The translations under genes and the position numbers were made by a program. From Chitinimonas koreensis (GTDB taxonomy: Bacteria > Pseudomonadota > Gammaproteobacteria > Burkholderiales > Chitinimonadaceae), in the NCBI RefSeq assembly GCF_014353015.1, contig NZ_CP060704.1, positions 4,799,001-4,863,000 of the forward strand: a stretch of DNA of 64,000 nt, given 5' to 3'. Below, piece after piece: positions 7,751 through 17,493 of the stretch (positions within the stretch are counted from its first letter, which is position 1; the number at the start of each line of letters is the position of its first letter). Below the pieces are notes generated by a model. It was not told the DNA's origin and did not search any database. It saw only the letters and a list, made by a program, of their open reading frames with translations.

Positions 7751-8130
7751 CTGCCCGATTTTTGGGCAGGCCGGATTTCGTGCGTCGCAGCAAGGGCTTG
7801 GCGCGCTTCTCCACAGCCTGCCCACATGCTTATGCCGGCCGGGCTGTGCATAGCCGTGATGCTGTGCACAAGGCCGCCGGCGGCATGCCGGACGCGGTCG
7901 CGGCGGACTTGGCCGCCTGTTTTTTAGGCAATGCGGATTGGCCGTCTCGGCTCAAGCACTTGCCGCAGTTGTCCACAGGCGGCCCACAGCCTTGTCCGGC
8001 CTCCGGTGTGGAAAGCCTGCGGGCGCTGCCCGATTTTTGAGCAGCGCGCGCATTCCCTTTCGGATCAAACGCCTGGACGACTTATCCACGGCGGGTGCAC
8101 AGGCTTTCCCGGCGATTCGTGTGGATGAGC
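7751..8130. repeat. Three copies of a ~100-bp module with DnaA-box-like 9-mers and fixed spacing
   Basis: Units at about 7751-7853, 7914-8015 and 8026-8128. Each has a small hairpin looped around a T-tract (T5-T6). The first 9-mer begins 44 bases after the last T in all three (TTCTCCACA, TTGTCCACA, TTATCCACG). A second NNNCACA box ends exactly 11 bases after the first. An inverted TGTGSA box starts exactly 19 bases after the second. Between T-tract and first box the units share GCA, CGGATT and CAAG-NN-CTTG. The first unit has an extra inverted TGTGCACAA at 7863. Sequence diverges while geometry is kept. Function unknown: a DnaA-binding cluster or a triplicated structured RNA are both possible. 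No protein gene was found in this 0.5-kb stretch. Confidence 0.75.
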
Positions 8131-8154
8131 CCAGCGGCGCGTAGAACGGCCGCC

Positions 8155-8224
8155 CGTAGCTCGGGCTCTACGCCCGGCCACGCTCTCGGCCCGCAGCCAT
8201 GTCGGGCGTAGAGCCCGGCCTACG
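8155..8224. repeat. REP pair, diverged family A (GTAGCTCGGGC/GCCGGGCTCTACGCCC)
   Basis: Head-to-head arms with GTAG feet and CGGGC-TCTAC-GCCCG hairpins, immediately after the stop of the convergent small secreted-protein gene. Confidence 0.75.
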
Positions 8225-8244
8225 CCAAGCGGCCGTCCGCCGCC

Positions 8245-8682
8245 TCATTCGACGGCGATGTCGGCGGCAGCGTCGGCGCGCGCCGTCGAATCGGGCCAGT
8301 TGAACACCGTGCGCTTGCCGCCGCCGGCGACGATGCGCTGGCTGCGCGTATTGCCGCCATGGTCGGCCGCCACGGTGTAGCGGCCGCCGGCCGGCAGTTG
8401 CAGCAGGCAGCTCGGGCCGCCGGCGACGAAGGTCAGCGGCTGGGCCAGGCCCGGGCCGTTCACCGTCACGTTGACGTCGGCCAGGTAGGCGCCGCGGCCG
8501 CCCTGGGTGAACAGCAGCTCGGCCTGGGCCTCGCCGCGATGCGCCTGCAGCGCGGCCATGCTCTCGTCGCCGACGCCGCCGCACAGGTAGCGCGCGCGGC
8601 CTTCGCCCTGCCAGTCGTAGCGCTGGGCCAGGGCGCCGGTCGAAATCAGGGCCAGCATGAGTAGAAACGGGCGTGTCGGCAT
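8245..8682 (-). CDS. Secreted carboxypeptidase-regulatory-like hypothetical protein
   Basis: 145 residues from ATG at MPTRPFLLMLALISTGALAQ, with a well-placed AGGA ribosome binding site; a longer frame upstream adds charged residues before the signal peptide and is rejected. The mature protein is predicted exported. Its pattern (GEAQAELLFTQGGRGAYLADVNVTVNGP, CLLQLPAGGRYTVAADHGGN) resembles a single beta-sandwich of the carboxypeptidase regulatory-like type. Two cysteines may pair. Function unknown. Confidence 0.65.
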   Translation of the reverse strand: MPTRPFLLMLALISTGALAQRYDWQGEGRARYLCGGVGDESMAALQAHRGEAQAELLFTQGGRGAYLADVNVTVNGPGLAQPLTFVAGGPSCLLQLPAGGRYTVAADHGGNTRSQRIVAGGGKRTVFNWPDSTARADAAADIAVE

Positions 8683-8824
8683 GATCAGTCCTTTCCTGCA
8701 AGAGAGTGGAAGCGACCCCTCCAGGTCGGGGCGCGAACGGCGCCTCTCCATGCTTGACCCCGGTAGCGGCCATGCAGTTGCAGAAATATTGCCGATACGG
8801 ATTCGCCATCCGCGGACGGCGCCG

Positions 8825-8886
8825 CAGGAGCGGCTTCAGCCGCGAATCGCCGAGGTCCGCCAATCGCGGCTGAAGCCGCTCCTGCA
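8825..8886. repeat. REP pair, family B (CAGGAGCGGCTTCAGCCGC type)
   Basis: Arms AGGAGCGGCTTCAGCCGCGA in opposite orientation. Each arm is itself a GCGGC-TTCA-GCCGC hairpin. It lies between the tgpA stop and the small secreted-protein gene. Relatives at 4081, 22025, 31645, 37170, 51049 and 56734. Confidence 0.85.
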
Positions 8887-8907
8887 GGGAATCCGGGCAG
8901 CGCGGGT

Positions 8908-10930
8908 TCAAGGGCGGAACGCCGCCACCGTCCGTCGCAGCTCGGCCAGCGCGTCGACGCCGCCGTAGCGCGTGGCGAGGTAGGCGGCCAGCACCGCCTC
9001 GATCTGCGCCGCCCGGTGCGGCAGCGCCGCGGCCGCCCGCCGCGCCAGGTCGCTCGGCCCCTCGGCCGGCGCGGCCTCGACGCCGGCGCGCGCCAGCCGC
9101 GCGCAGAAACGGTCCCAGGCCTGCCGCGCCGGATCGCGCGCCGGCGGCCGCATGCGCCACAGCAGCCAGCCGGCCAGCGCCGCCACCAGGCCGGCCAGGC
9201 CGCCGAGGAACCAGGCAGCGAAGTTCAGCGAAGCCAGGTCGTCGATGCCGAGCCGCCTCAGCAGCGCGCGCTGGCGTTCCGGCGTATAGCCGATCACCCA
9301 CTGGTTCCAGCCGTTCACCGCGCTGTCCAGCATCAGCCGCACCCGCTTGACCAGGTTGCCGTCCAGCCGCATCAGGTAGGGCAGCTCGCCGGCGTCGACC
9401 GCCGAGGCGAGGCCCTCGCGGATGCGGCCGGTGCCACCGCGAAGGTCGGGTCGACCCGGCGCCAGCCCTCGCCCTCGAGCCAGACCTCGGCCCAGGCGTG
9501 GGCATCGGCCTGGCGCACGATCAGGTAGCCGCCGTTGTCCTCGCCGCCCTGGTAGCCGCCGACCACCCGGGCCGGCAGGCCGGCCGCCCGCAGCATGAAG
9601 ACGAAGGCGCCGGCGAAGTGCTCGCAGAAACCCTGGCGGCCGTCGAACACGAAATCGTCGACCGCGTCGCGGCCGTACAGCGGCGGCGCCAGCGTGTACT
9701 GCAGGCCCTGGCGGCCGAAGAAGCGCAGCGCCTCGTCGATGCGGGCGGCCGGCGCCAGCGTGCGCCAGCGCTCGGCGACGGCGCGGGCGCGCGGATTGAA
9801 ACCGTCCGGCAGCGCCAGCGCGCGCTCGAGCCGCTCGGGCTCCTCCTGCCGTGCCGCGCGGTAGGCGGTGGTCGATTCGAGCTCGAGCCGCAGCCGCTTG
9901 TCGACCACCCGCCGGCCGATCAACTGCAGCCGCTCGGTCAGGCGGGTCTCGGGCGGCAGCGCCAGCGGCAGGTCGAGCGCCAGCAGCCAGGGCCGCTGGT
10001 GCGGCTCCAGCATGATCGAATAACGCACCGAGGCGCCGCCGCCGGCGCGCTCGACCCGCGGCGACGGCCCGCCGCCCGGCGGCGCCTGGGTCCAGCTCAC
10101 GCCGTCGTAGTCGTCGAACACCGGGCCGCGCCAGTACAGCAGCGACTGCTCGGGCCGGTCGCCGTCGAACTCGACGCGGAAGGCCACCTCGTCGTTCTTC
10201 GACATATTGGAGAAGCTGCCCGGCGACATGCTGTCGGCCAGGCCCGAGCGCGCCGCGGCGCGATCCTGCGGCAGCCGCCACAGCGGCCCTCGATGCGCGG
10301 GAAGAACACGAACAGCAGCGCCATCAGCGGCAGCGCCTGCAGCATCAGCACGCCGGCGAAGCGCAGCTGGGCGAGCGCCGCGCGCCAGCGGCCGGTCCAG
10401 CCGCCCAGCGTGTTCCAGCCCACCAGCAGCGCGGTGACCAGCGCCACCATGGCGAACAGGTAGATCGCCAGCGCCACCGTCTGGTCGAACAGGAAGTTGG
10501 TGACCACCAGGAAGTAGCCGAGGTTGACCAGCATCAGCGCGTCGCGCCGGCTGCGCGTCTCCAGCAGCTTGGCGCCGACCAGCAGGGCCAGCAGCGCCAC
10601 GCCGCCGCCGCGGCCCAGCAGCGTGCGGTATTCGAACAGCACGCCGGCCGCCAGCCCGAAGGTGATCGGCAGCAGCAGCCACTTGGGCGGCAGCCGGCGC
10701 TGGCCGCGCGCCAGCCACAGCCGCCAGCCGAACAGCAGCGCCAGCGCGCCGCCGAGCCACAGCGGCAGCCGCATCAGGTGCGGCGCCAGCAGGCCGGCCA
10801 GCACCGCCAGCAGGGCGAACAGCTGGTTGCGGTCGAGCTGCGGGGTTGTGGCCGGGACGCCGGACACCGCCGGCACGCCGGACACGGATGCAGCCGGGGC
10901 TTTGGCGGTGGCCGGGATACCGGACGCCAT
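8908..10930 (-). CDS. tgpA: TgpA-type membrane transglutaminase (DUF3488), two -1 frameshifts
   Basis: Inner-membrane protein with N-terminal transmembrane helices (LLAVLAGLLAPHL to LLQALPLMALLFVFFP) followed by a periplasmic transglutaminase-like domain. The catalytic Cys is in GFCEHFAGAF, His in ADAHAWAEVW and Asp in RVDPTFAV; a C-terminal helix precedes a cytoplasmic tail. Reading continues only if one base is added at about 10285 (in FPRIEG-PLWRL) and one at about 9428 (FAVAPG-RIREGL). With both, the length is 674 residues, normal for the family. The start at 10930 has an AGGAG site eight bases upstream, one base after the DUF58 stop. In Pseudomonas this protein is essential. Last gene of the MoxR-DUF58-TgpA operon. 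Confidence 0.85.
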
Positions 10931-10931
10931 A

Positions 10932-11930
10932 TCAGGCATCTCCTGCCGGGCGGCCGGCCAGGCCGTGCAGCGCCAGCGCCGCCAGGCAGGCGTCGCGGTG
11001 CGCTTCGCCGTGGGCCGGCGCCAGGCTGCGCTCGGGCAGCGCCAGCCCGTAGGCATGGCCGGCCGCGTGCGCCGCCAGTACCCAGGCCGCCAGCCGCGAC
11101 AGCCGCGCCTCGACGTCCAGCCCCGGCGGCAGCGCCTCCCACTGCAGCCACAGCGCGCGCGCCGCCTGGCCATGGAATTCCTTGACCATCAGGCCGTCGT
11201 CGCGCGCGGCCGCCTTCCAGGCCACGTGGCGCGGCGAATCGCCGCGGTGGAACGGCCTGAGGCCGGCGAAATCGTCGAGCCCGCGCGGCGTGGCCACGCC
11301 CTCGCCGATGCCCTCGGCCGCCATGGGCAGCGGCGGCGGCAGCGCCTCGGGCCGCGGATAGACCAGCGCGCGCTGCTCGAAATAGGCATAGGACCAGCAG
11401 CGGAACACGCCGAGCGGCCAGTGCGTCTCGATGGTCAGCCGCGGCGCCACGCACCAGCCGCGGGTCGGCGCCGGCAGGCTGAGCCACAGCCGCACGCCGT
11501 CGCCGGCCGCCACGTCGGCGGCCACCGGCGGATCGTCGCCGTAGCGCAGCTCGACGTTGCGGCGCGGCAGCCGGCCCGGGTTGTCCAGGGCGATCTCGAA
11601 GCGCGCCGCCTCGCCGGCGAAGCAGGGCTCGGCGCGGCCCGGCGCCAGCTCCAGGCCGAGCAGGTTGCGGAAGGTGTGGAAGATCGAGGCCAGCGCCATG
11701 GCCGCCAGCAGGAACACCAGCAGGTAGGCCAGCGCCAGGTCGTAGTTGATCGCGCCGCCCAGCATCGCCAGCAGCGTGGCGACGAAGATCAGGCCGCTGC
11801 GGCTGAGGAAGATGTAGAGCCGCTGCTGCGCCAGCCGCAGCGTGCGCGGGCCGAGCGGATGGCGGCGGCGCAGCCAGCCCTGCCAGTAGTCGAGCAGCGG
11901 CGCGGCGAGCAGCGAGAAGAAGCGCTTCAT
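10932..11930 (-). CDS. DUF58 domain-containing membrane protein
   Basis: 332 residues with two transmembrane segments (about 43-60 and 65-85: LIFVATLLAMLGGAINY, LALAYLLVFLLAAMALAS) and a C-terminal DUF58 region (GLDDFAGLRPFHRGDSPRHVAWKAAARDDGLMVKEF block, where R-x-Y/F-x-x-G-D-x-x-R-x-I/V-x-W is conserved). Such proteins accompany MoxR ATPases and TgpA-type transglutaminases and are thought to link the ATPase to envelope functions. It sits between those two genes with a 19-base gap to moxR and a near overlap with tgpA. Confidence 0.88.
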   Translation of the reverse strand: MKRFFSLLAAPLLDYWQGWLRRRHPLGPRTLRLAQQRLYIFLSRSGLIFVATLLAMLGGAINYDLALAYLLVFLLAAMALASIFHTFRNLLGLELAPGRAEPCFAGEAARFEIALDNPGRLPRRNVELRYGDDPPVAADVAAGDGVRLWLSLPAPTRGWCVAPRLTIETHWPLGVFRCWSYAYFEQRALVYPRPEALPPPLPMAAEGIGEGVATPRGLDDFAGLRPFHRGDSPRHVAWKAAARDDGLMVKEFHGQAARALWLQWEALPPGLDVEARLSRLAAWVLAAHAAGHAYGLALPERSLAPAHGEAHRDACLAALALHGLAGRPAGDA

Positions 11931-11949
11931 GGAACGGGCGCCGCGGCGC

Positions 11950-12887
<938 letters not shown>

Positions 12888-13142
12888 GCGGGCGGGAAAT
12901 CCGGCGGGTGTCGATGCATGGAGTGGGGCCGGGCACGGGCGGTTCCGGCCGCTGCGGGCCATTCGCGCATTCCAACGCGGCCTGCGCGGCGCGACCGGAA
13001 CAAGCTCGGCCAGGATAGGCCCGGCTGGACAGGCCCGGCGTTTCCTATAGGTTTATACCACCGGGCCGCACCGGCCCAAATCGCATTAAACTGCCTGGCC
13101 GCCCCGCCCCACGCGCGGGACGCCGCCCACGGGAGACCCATC

Positions 13143-14099
13143 TTGCTCAACTGGCTGGCCCGCAAGTTCGCGGGCGACCTCCCCACCGCCTACCTGACCC
13201 ATGCCGACTGCGCGCTGCACGACATGGGCGCCCATCATCCCGAATCGCCCGACCGGCTGGCGGCGATCCAGGACCGGCTGATCGCCGCCGGGCTGTGGGA
13301 CCACCTCTTGCACGTCGAAGCGCCGCTGGTCACGCGCGAGCAGCTGGCGCTGGTGCACCCGCCGCGCTACGTCGAGGCGCTCGAGCAGGTCTCGCCGAGC
13401 CACGGCATCGTCCACGTCGACCCCGATACCGCGCTGTGCCCGCATACGCTGCGCGCCGCGCTGCGCGCCGCCGGCGCGGTGGTGCGGGCGGCCGACCTGG
13501 TGCTCGACGGCGAGGCAGCCAACGCCTTCTGCGCGGTGCGGCCGCCGGGCCACCATGCCGAATCGCGTCGCGCCATGGGCTTCTGCTTCTTCAACAACCT
13601 CGGCGTCGGCGTGGCGCATGCGCTGGCGCGCGGCGTGCAGCGGGTGGCGGTGGCCGATTTCGACGTGCACCACGGCAACGGCACCGAGGAGCTGTTCCAC
13701 GACAACCCGCGCGTGCTGATGGTGTCGACCTTCCAGTCGCCGTTCTACCCCTATTCGGGCGAACGGGCGCTCGGGCCGAACATGCACAACGTGCCGCTCA
13801 AGGCCGGCAGCCGCGGCGACGCCTTCCGCGCCGCGGTCGAGCGCGACTGGCTGCCGGCGCTGGCGGCCTTCGCGCCCGAGATGATCTTCGTCTCGGCCGG
13901 CTTCGACGCCCACCGCGAGGACGAGATGGCCTCGCTGGCGCTGGTCGAGGACGACTACGCCTGGGTGACGCAGCAGCTGATGGACGTGGCGCAGACGCAC
14001 GCCGGCGGGCGCATCGTGTCGGTGCTCGAGGGCGGCTACGACCTGTCGGCGCTCGGCCGCAGCGTGGCGGCCCACGTCCGCACGCTGGCCGGCCTATGA
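13143..14099 (+). CDS. Histone deacetylase family protein (acetylpolyamine/deacetylase-like)
   Basis: 318 residues from TTG with GGGAG placed eight bases upstream; no in-frame ATG fits. The zinc-hydrolase motifs are complete: RPPGHHAE (general base His pair), FNNLGVGVAHAL, DFDVHHGNGTEE (zinc Asp and His), FVSAGFDAH (zinc Asp) and LEGGYDL. Bacterial class II-like members remove acetyl groups from lysine or small amines; the substrate here is not known. The stop overlaps the DMT transporter start (ATGA), suggesting a deacetylase-exporter pair. Confidence 0.88.
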   Translation: MLNWLARKFAGDLPTAYLTHADCALHDMGAHHPESPDRLAAIQDRLIAAGLWDHLLHVEAPLVTREQLALVHPPRYVEALEQVSPSHGIVHVDPDTALCPHTLRAALRAAGAVVRAADLVLDGEAANAFCAVRPPGHHAESRRAMGFCFFNNLGVGVAHALARGVQRVAVADFDVHHGNGTEELFHDNPRVLMVSTFQSPFYPYSGERALGPNMHNVPLKAGSRGDAFRAAVERDWLPALAAFAPEMIFVSAGFDAHREDEMASLALVEDDYAWVTQQLMDVAQTHAGGRIVSVLEGGYDLSALGRSVAAHVRTLAGL

Positions 14100-15016
14100 G
14101 CGCGCGGCGCGCCTCGCCCGCGCTGGCCTACCTGCTGCTCACGCTGACCAGCCTGTTCTGGTCGGGCAATTTCGTGATCGCACGCGCCACCCACGCCGCC
14201 ATCCCGCCGCTGGCGCTGAGCTTCGGCCGCTGGCTGGTCGCGCTGGCGCTGCTGCTGCCGTTCGCGTTCAGGCCGGCCTGGCGCGACCGCGCGCTGCTGG
14301 CGGCGCAGTGGCGCCGCATCGCCCTGCTCGGCGCGATCGGCGTGGCCGGCTTCAATTCGCTGGCCTACGCCGGCCTGCACCTGACCAGCGCCACCAACGG
14401 CGTGCTGACCAACAGCTTCATCCCGATCCTGATCCTGCTGCTGGGCGCGATCTTCCTGCACGCGCCGCTGTCGCGCCGCCAGGTGGCCGGCGTGGCGCTG
14501 AGCTTCGCCGGCGTGGTCACGCTGTTCAGCCACGGCGAGCCGGCCCGGCTGGCGGCGCTGGATCTGAACCACGGTGACCTGCTGCTGCTCTTGGCCGCGC
14601 TCGACTGGGCGGTCTACACCCTGCTGCTGCGCGGCCTCGATCCGCGCATCGACCGGCTCGGCCTGCTGCTGGTGCAGGTGGTGGTCGGCCTGCTGTGCAT
14701 CGCGCCGTTCTACCTGTGGGAAGCCAGCCGCGCGGCGGCGGTGGCGCCGACCTGGGGCAATGCCGCGACCTTCCTCTACGTCGGCATCTTCCCCTCGGTG
14801 CTGGCCTACCTGTTCTACAACTACGGCGTGCAGCAGGTCGGCCCGGCGCGCGCCGGCGGCTTCATCCACCTGATGCCGGTGTTCGGCACGCTGCTGGCGA
14901 TCGCCTTCCTCGGCGAGCGTTTCGAGGGTTTCCACGCGATCGGCATGGCGGCGATCTTCGCCGGCCTGTGGCTGTCCGGGCGCGGCGCGCCGGCGCAGCG
15001 CGGCGCGAACCCGTAG
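14096..15016 (+). CDS. DMT superfamily (EamA) transporter
   Basis: 306 residues with ten predicted transmembrane helices in two EamA repeats, e.g. LAYLLLTLTSLFWSGNFVIA at the start and FIHLMPVFGTLLAIAFLGE in the second half (the conserved P-V-F/L-x-x-x-x-A-x-x-x-G-E motif). It is probably a metabolite exporter in the inner membrane; substrate unknown. It overlaps the deacetylase-like gene by four bases, so the two are translationally coupled. The stop lies inside the foot of a REP-like element. Confidence 0.9.
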   Translation: MSARRASPALAYLLLTLTSLFWSGNFVIARATHAAIPPLALSFGRWLVALALLLPFAFRPAWRDRALLAAQWRRIALLGAIGVAGFNSLAYAGLHLTSATNGVLTNSFIPILILLLGAIFLHAPLSRRQVAGVALSFAGVVTLFSHGEPARLAALDLNHGDLLLLLAALDWAVYTLLLRGLDPRIDRLGLLLVQVVVGLLCIAPFYLWEASRAAAVAPTWGNAATFLYVGIFPSVLAYLFYNYGVQQVGPARAGGFIHLMPVFGTLLAIAFLGERFEGFHAIGMAAIFAGLWLSGRGAPAQRGANP

Positions 15017-15080
15017 GTCGGAATTCATTCCGGCAGCGATCTTGTCCGGCGTCGCCGTCGGAACGAATTCCGGCCTGCGG
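15015..15080. repeat. REP pair, family A2 (GTAGGTCGGAATTCATTCCG type)
   Basis: GTAG foot plus a CGGAAT-TC-ATTCCG hairpin, and an opposite arm with CGGAACGAATTCCGGCC. It starts at the TAG stop of the transporter gene. Diverged relatives at 63383-63495. Confidence 0.7.
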
Positions 15081-15227
15081 CCCCCATGACCGGCGCAAGC
15101 AGCCGGAACGGCATCGGGCGGAACCAAGCGCGCACGGCGCAATCAACCCGGCTCCACCCCAGGTCCAATCCGTGCCGGCCGGCAAGGCGGCGCGCTCCCG
15201 CAAACCGTCCACCGCGAGGCCAGAACC

Positions 15228-16106
15228 ATGACCGAAGAAGAAGCGCTGCACCCCGACGCCATCCCCTTCACTCCGCGCACCGCCTTCAACCGGCGCGAAT
15301 TCGTGGTCGGGTCGCTGGCCGCCGGCTTCGCGCTGGCGGTACTGCCCGATGCCTCGGCCGAACCGATCGTCACCGATGCCGACGGCCTGGTCGCCGGCGA
15401 GGTGCGCATCCCGGTCGAGGGCGGCGAGGTAGCGGCCTACCGCGCCATGCCGGCCGGCAAGGGCCCGTTCCCGATCGTGCTGGTGGTGCAGGAGATCTTC
15501 GGCGTGCACGAGCACATCCGCGACGTCTGCCGCCGGCTGGCCAAGCAGGGCTACCTGGCGGTGGCGACCGAGCTGTACGCGCGCCAGGGCGACGTGTCCA
15601 AGCTGGCCGAGATCAAGGACATCATGGAGAAGGTGGTCTCCAAGGTGCCCGACGCCCAGGTGCTCGACGACCTCGACCGCACCGCCGCCTGGGCCGGCGC
15701 CCACGGCGGCGACAGCGACCGGCTGGCGATCACCGGCTTCTGCTGGGGCGGCCGCATCACCTGGCTCTACAGCGCCCACAACCCGCGCGTGAAGGCCGGC
15801 GTGGCCTGGTACGGCCGGCTGGTCGGCCAGCCGAGCGCGACCACGCCGCGCCACCCGATCGACGTGGTCGACCAGTTGAAGGCGCCGGTGCTCGGCCTCT
15901 ACGGCGACGCCGACAACGGCATCCCGAACGACACGGTGGAGAAGATGCGCAGCGCGCTGAAGGCGGCCGGGAAGCCGAGCGAGATCGTGCTGTTCCACGG
16001 CGTCGGCCACGCCTTCAACGCCGACTACCGGCCGAGCTACCGGCGCGACGCCGCGCTGGACGGCTGGCAGCGGATGCTGGCGTGGTTCCGCCGCAACGGG
16101 GTCTGA
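15228..16106 (+). CDS. Dienelactone hydrolase family protein, Tat-exported
   Basis: 292 residues. N-terminal twin-arginine signal (NRREFVVGSLAAGFALAVL, cleavage near ASAE). Alpha/beta-hydrolase of the dienelactone hydrolase family: nucleophile Cys172 in GFCWGG, Asp near residue 229 in YGDADNGIP and His261 in VGHAFNAD. The cytosolic archetype opens dienelactones in chloroaromatic breakdown; the exported YghX/carboxymethylenebutenolidase-like forms have unknown substrates. ATG at MTEEEALHPD. A strong terminator follows, so it is probably monocistronic. Confidence 0.9.
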   Translation: MTEEEALHPDAIPFTPRTAFNRREFVVGSLAAGFALAVLPDASAEPIVTDADGLVAGEVRIPVEGGEVAAYRAMPAGKGPFPIVLVVQEIFGVHEHIRDVCRRLAKQGYLAVATELYARQGDVSKLAEIKDIMEKVVSKVPDAQVLDDLDRTAAWAGAHGGDSDRLAITGFCWGGRITWLYSAHNPRVKAGVAWYGRLVGQPSATTPRHPIDVVDQLKAPVLGLYGDADNGIPNDTVEKMRSALKAAGKPSEIVLFHGVGHAFNADYRPSYRRDAALDGWQRMLAWFRRNGV

Positions 16107-16140
16107 CGCGCGCCCTCGCAAACGCGGCATCGAACGAAGA

Positions 16141-16165
16141 AGGCCCGGCATCCGCCGGGCCTTTT
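16141..16165 (+). terminator. Rho-independent terminator
   Basis: Stem AGGCCCGGC, loop ATCC, GCCGGGCCT, then TTTT. It lies 35 bases after the dienelactone hydrolase gene, between convergent genes. Confidence 0.85.
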
Positions 16166-16198
16166 CTCATTGCATCGCAGCCATCGCACCGCGACCGT

Positions 16199-17305
16199 TC
16201 AGCCGCCGGCCCCCGGCTGCGCCGCCCCGCCCACGCCCTCGGCGGCCAGCAGGTCGAGCAGCCCTTCGGCGATATCGGCCACGCCGGCCTCGGCCAGGTT
16301 GACCAGCAGCACCACGCTGAGACTGCCGTCGCGGCGGCGCGAAAGATAGCTCTCGAAGCCCTGCCAGGCGCCGTCGTGCCACACGCGCGGATGGCCGCCG
16401 CGGCTGTCCAGCTCCCAGCCCAGGCCGTATTCGCTGAGACGGCCGTCGGCCAGCCGCATCGGCTGCCACAGCTGCGCCAGGCTGTCCGGCCGCAGCGGCC
16501 AGCCCTTGCCGAGCGCGGCATCCCAGGCGATCCAGTCGGCCAGGCCCAGGTAGAGCGAGCCGTCGGCGGTGCGGTTGAGGCTGGGCGACACCCATTCCTG
16601 GTTCTTCAGCCGGCCGCCGTCCAGGCGATAACCGGCCGCGCGGCCCGGCACGATGTCGGCTTCGTCGATCACCCGGGCGGTGGCCATGCCGAGCGGGCCG
16701 AACAGCCGCTCCTGCAGCAGGTCGCCGTAGAAGCGGCCGCTCGCCTTGCCGACCAGCATGCCCAGCAGCACGTAGCCGGGATTGCTGTAGCGGTAGCGCG
16801 CACCGGGCGCGGCGTCGAGCGGCATGGCCAGGATGCGGCGGGTCAGCTCGGCATCGGCGTAGTCGCGCCGCAGGTCGAAACCGGCCGGCCAATCGTCGGG
16901 CAGGCCGGCGGTATGGCTCAGCAGGTGGCGCACGGTCACGCGGCGCCAGGCCGGCGGCGCGGCCGGGAAGAAGCGCCGCACCGGGTCGTCCAGCCCGAGC
17001 TTGCCGTCCTGCACCAGCAGCATGACGGCGGCGGCGGTGAACTGCTTGCCGACCGAACCGGACTGGAACACGGTGTCGACGCCGACCGGCACCCGGTGCT
17101 CGACGTTTGCCAGGCCATAGCCCTTGACCAGCATCGGCCGGCCATGCGCGATCACGGCCAGCGCGGCACCGGGGATACGGCGCTGCTGCAGTTGCGCGTC
17201 CATGTAGGCATCGATGCGGGCGGCCGGCAGTTCGCCGGCCAGCGGGGAGAACGACAGGACCGCGCCGGCGAGCAGGGCCAGGCAACGGGACAGGAGGAGG
17301 CGCAT
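16199..17305 (-). CDS. Serine hydrolase (beta-lactamase/class C-like, exported)
   Basis: 368 residues from ATG at MRLLLSRCLALLAG, a signal peptide ending near LAGE. The penicillin-binding/beta-lactamase fold motifs are visible: S84-V-G-K87 (SxxK) in FQSGSVGKQFT and Y173-S-N175 in YRYSNPGY (YxN), plus HTAGLPDD and YGLGWE. Members include esterases, D-aminopeptidases and class C beta-lactamases; the lack of a clear KTG motif and the LLSHTAGLP block favour an esterase/peptidase over a true beta-lactamase. Transcribed alone, convergent with the dienelactone hydrolase. Confidence 0.88.
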   Translation of the reverse strand: MRLLLSRCLALLAGAVLSFSPLAGELPAARIDAYMDAQLQQRRIPGAALAVIAHGRPMLVKGYGLANVEHRVPVGVDTVFQSGSVGKQFTAAAVMLLVQDGKLGLDDPVRRFFPAAPPAWRRVTVRHLLSHTAGLPDDWPAGFDLRRDYADAELTRRILAMPLDAAPGARYRYSNPGYVLLGMLVGKASGRFYGDLLQERLFGPLGMATARVIDEADIVPGRAAGYRLDGGRLKNQEWVSPSLNRTADGSLYLGLADWIAWDAALGKGWPLRPDSLAQLWQPMRLADGRLSEYGLGWELDSRGGHPRVWHDGAWQGFESYLSRRRDGSLSVVLLVNLAEAGVADIAEGLLDLLAAEGVGGAAQPGAGG

Positions 17306-17493
17306 GGAAGGAATCCGTGGAGGCATGCGCAGCCAGCCACCGGGCCGGCCGTCGCGGAGCGCGCACGGTACGCGCCGCCTCCCGCGCCGGCAAGCCCGGC
17401 CGGGCCGCCGGCGATGCGCCGGCCGAAGCATGTCCGGACCGGCCTTATCCAGCGACCATCGCGGCCGCCGGCAGGTTCATGGGCGTGCAGCGA

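Noticed and set aside
7751..8130. Region considered as oriC
   Set aside because: DnaA-box-like sites are present, but dnaA, dnaN, rpmH, gidA and parAB are absent and no AT-rich unwinding region was seen; a secondary DnaA cluster remains possible.
8908..10930. tgpA regarded as a pseudogene
   Set aside because: Both breaks are single-base losses in G/C runs, the corrected length is exact, catalytic residues are intact, and other essential genes in the window show the same error type.
16199..17305. Serine hydrolase as an antibiotic-resistance beta-lactamase
   Set aside because: SxxK and YxN are present, but no convincing KTG motif or AmpR partner; esterase/peptidase-like members share these motifs.
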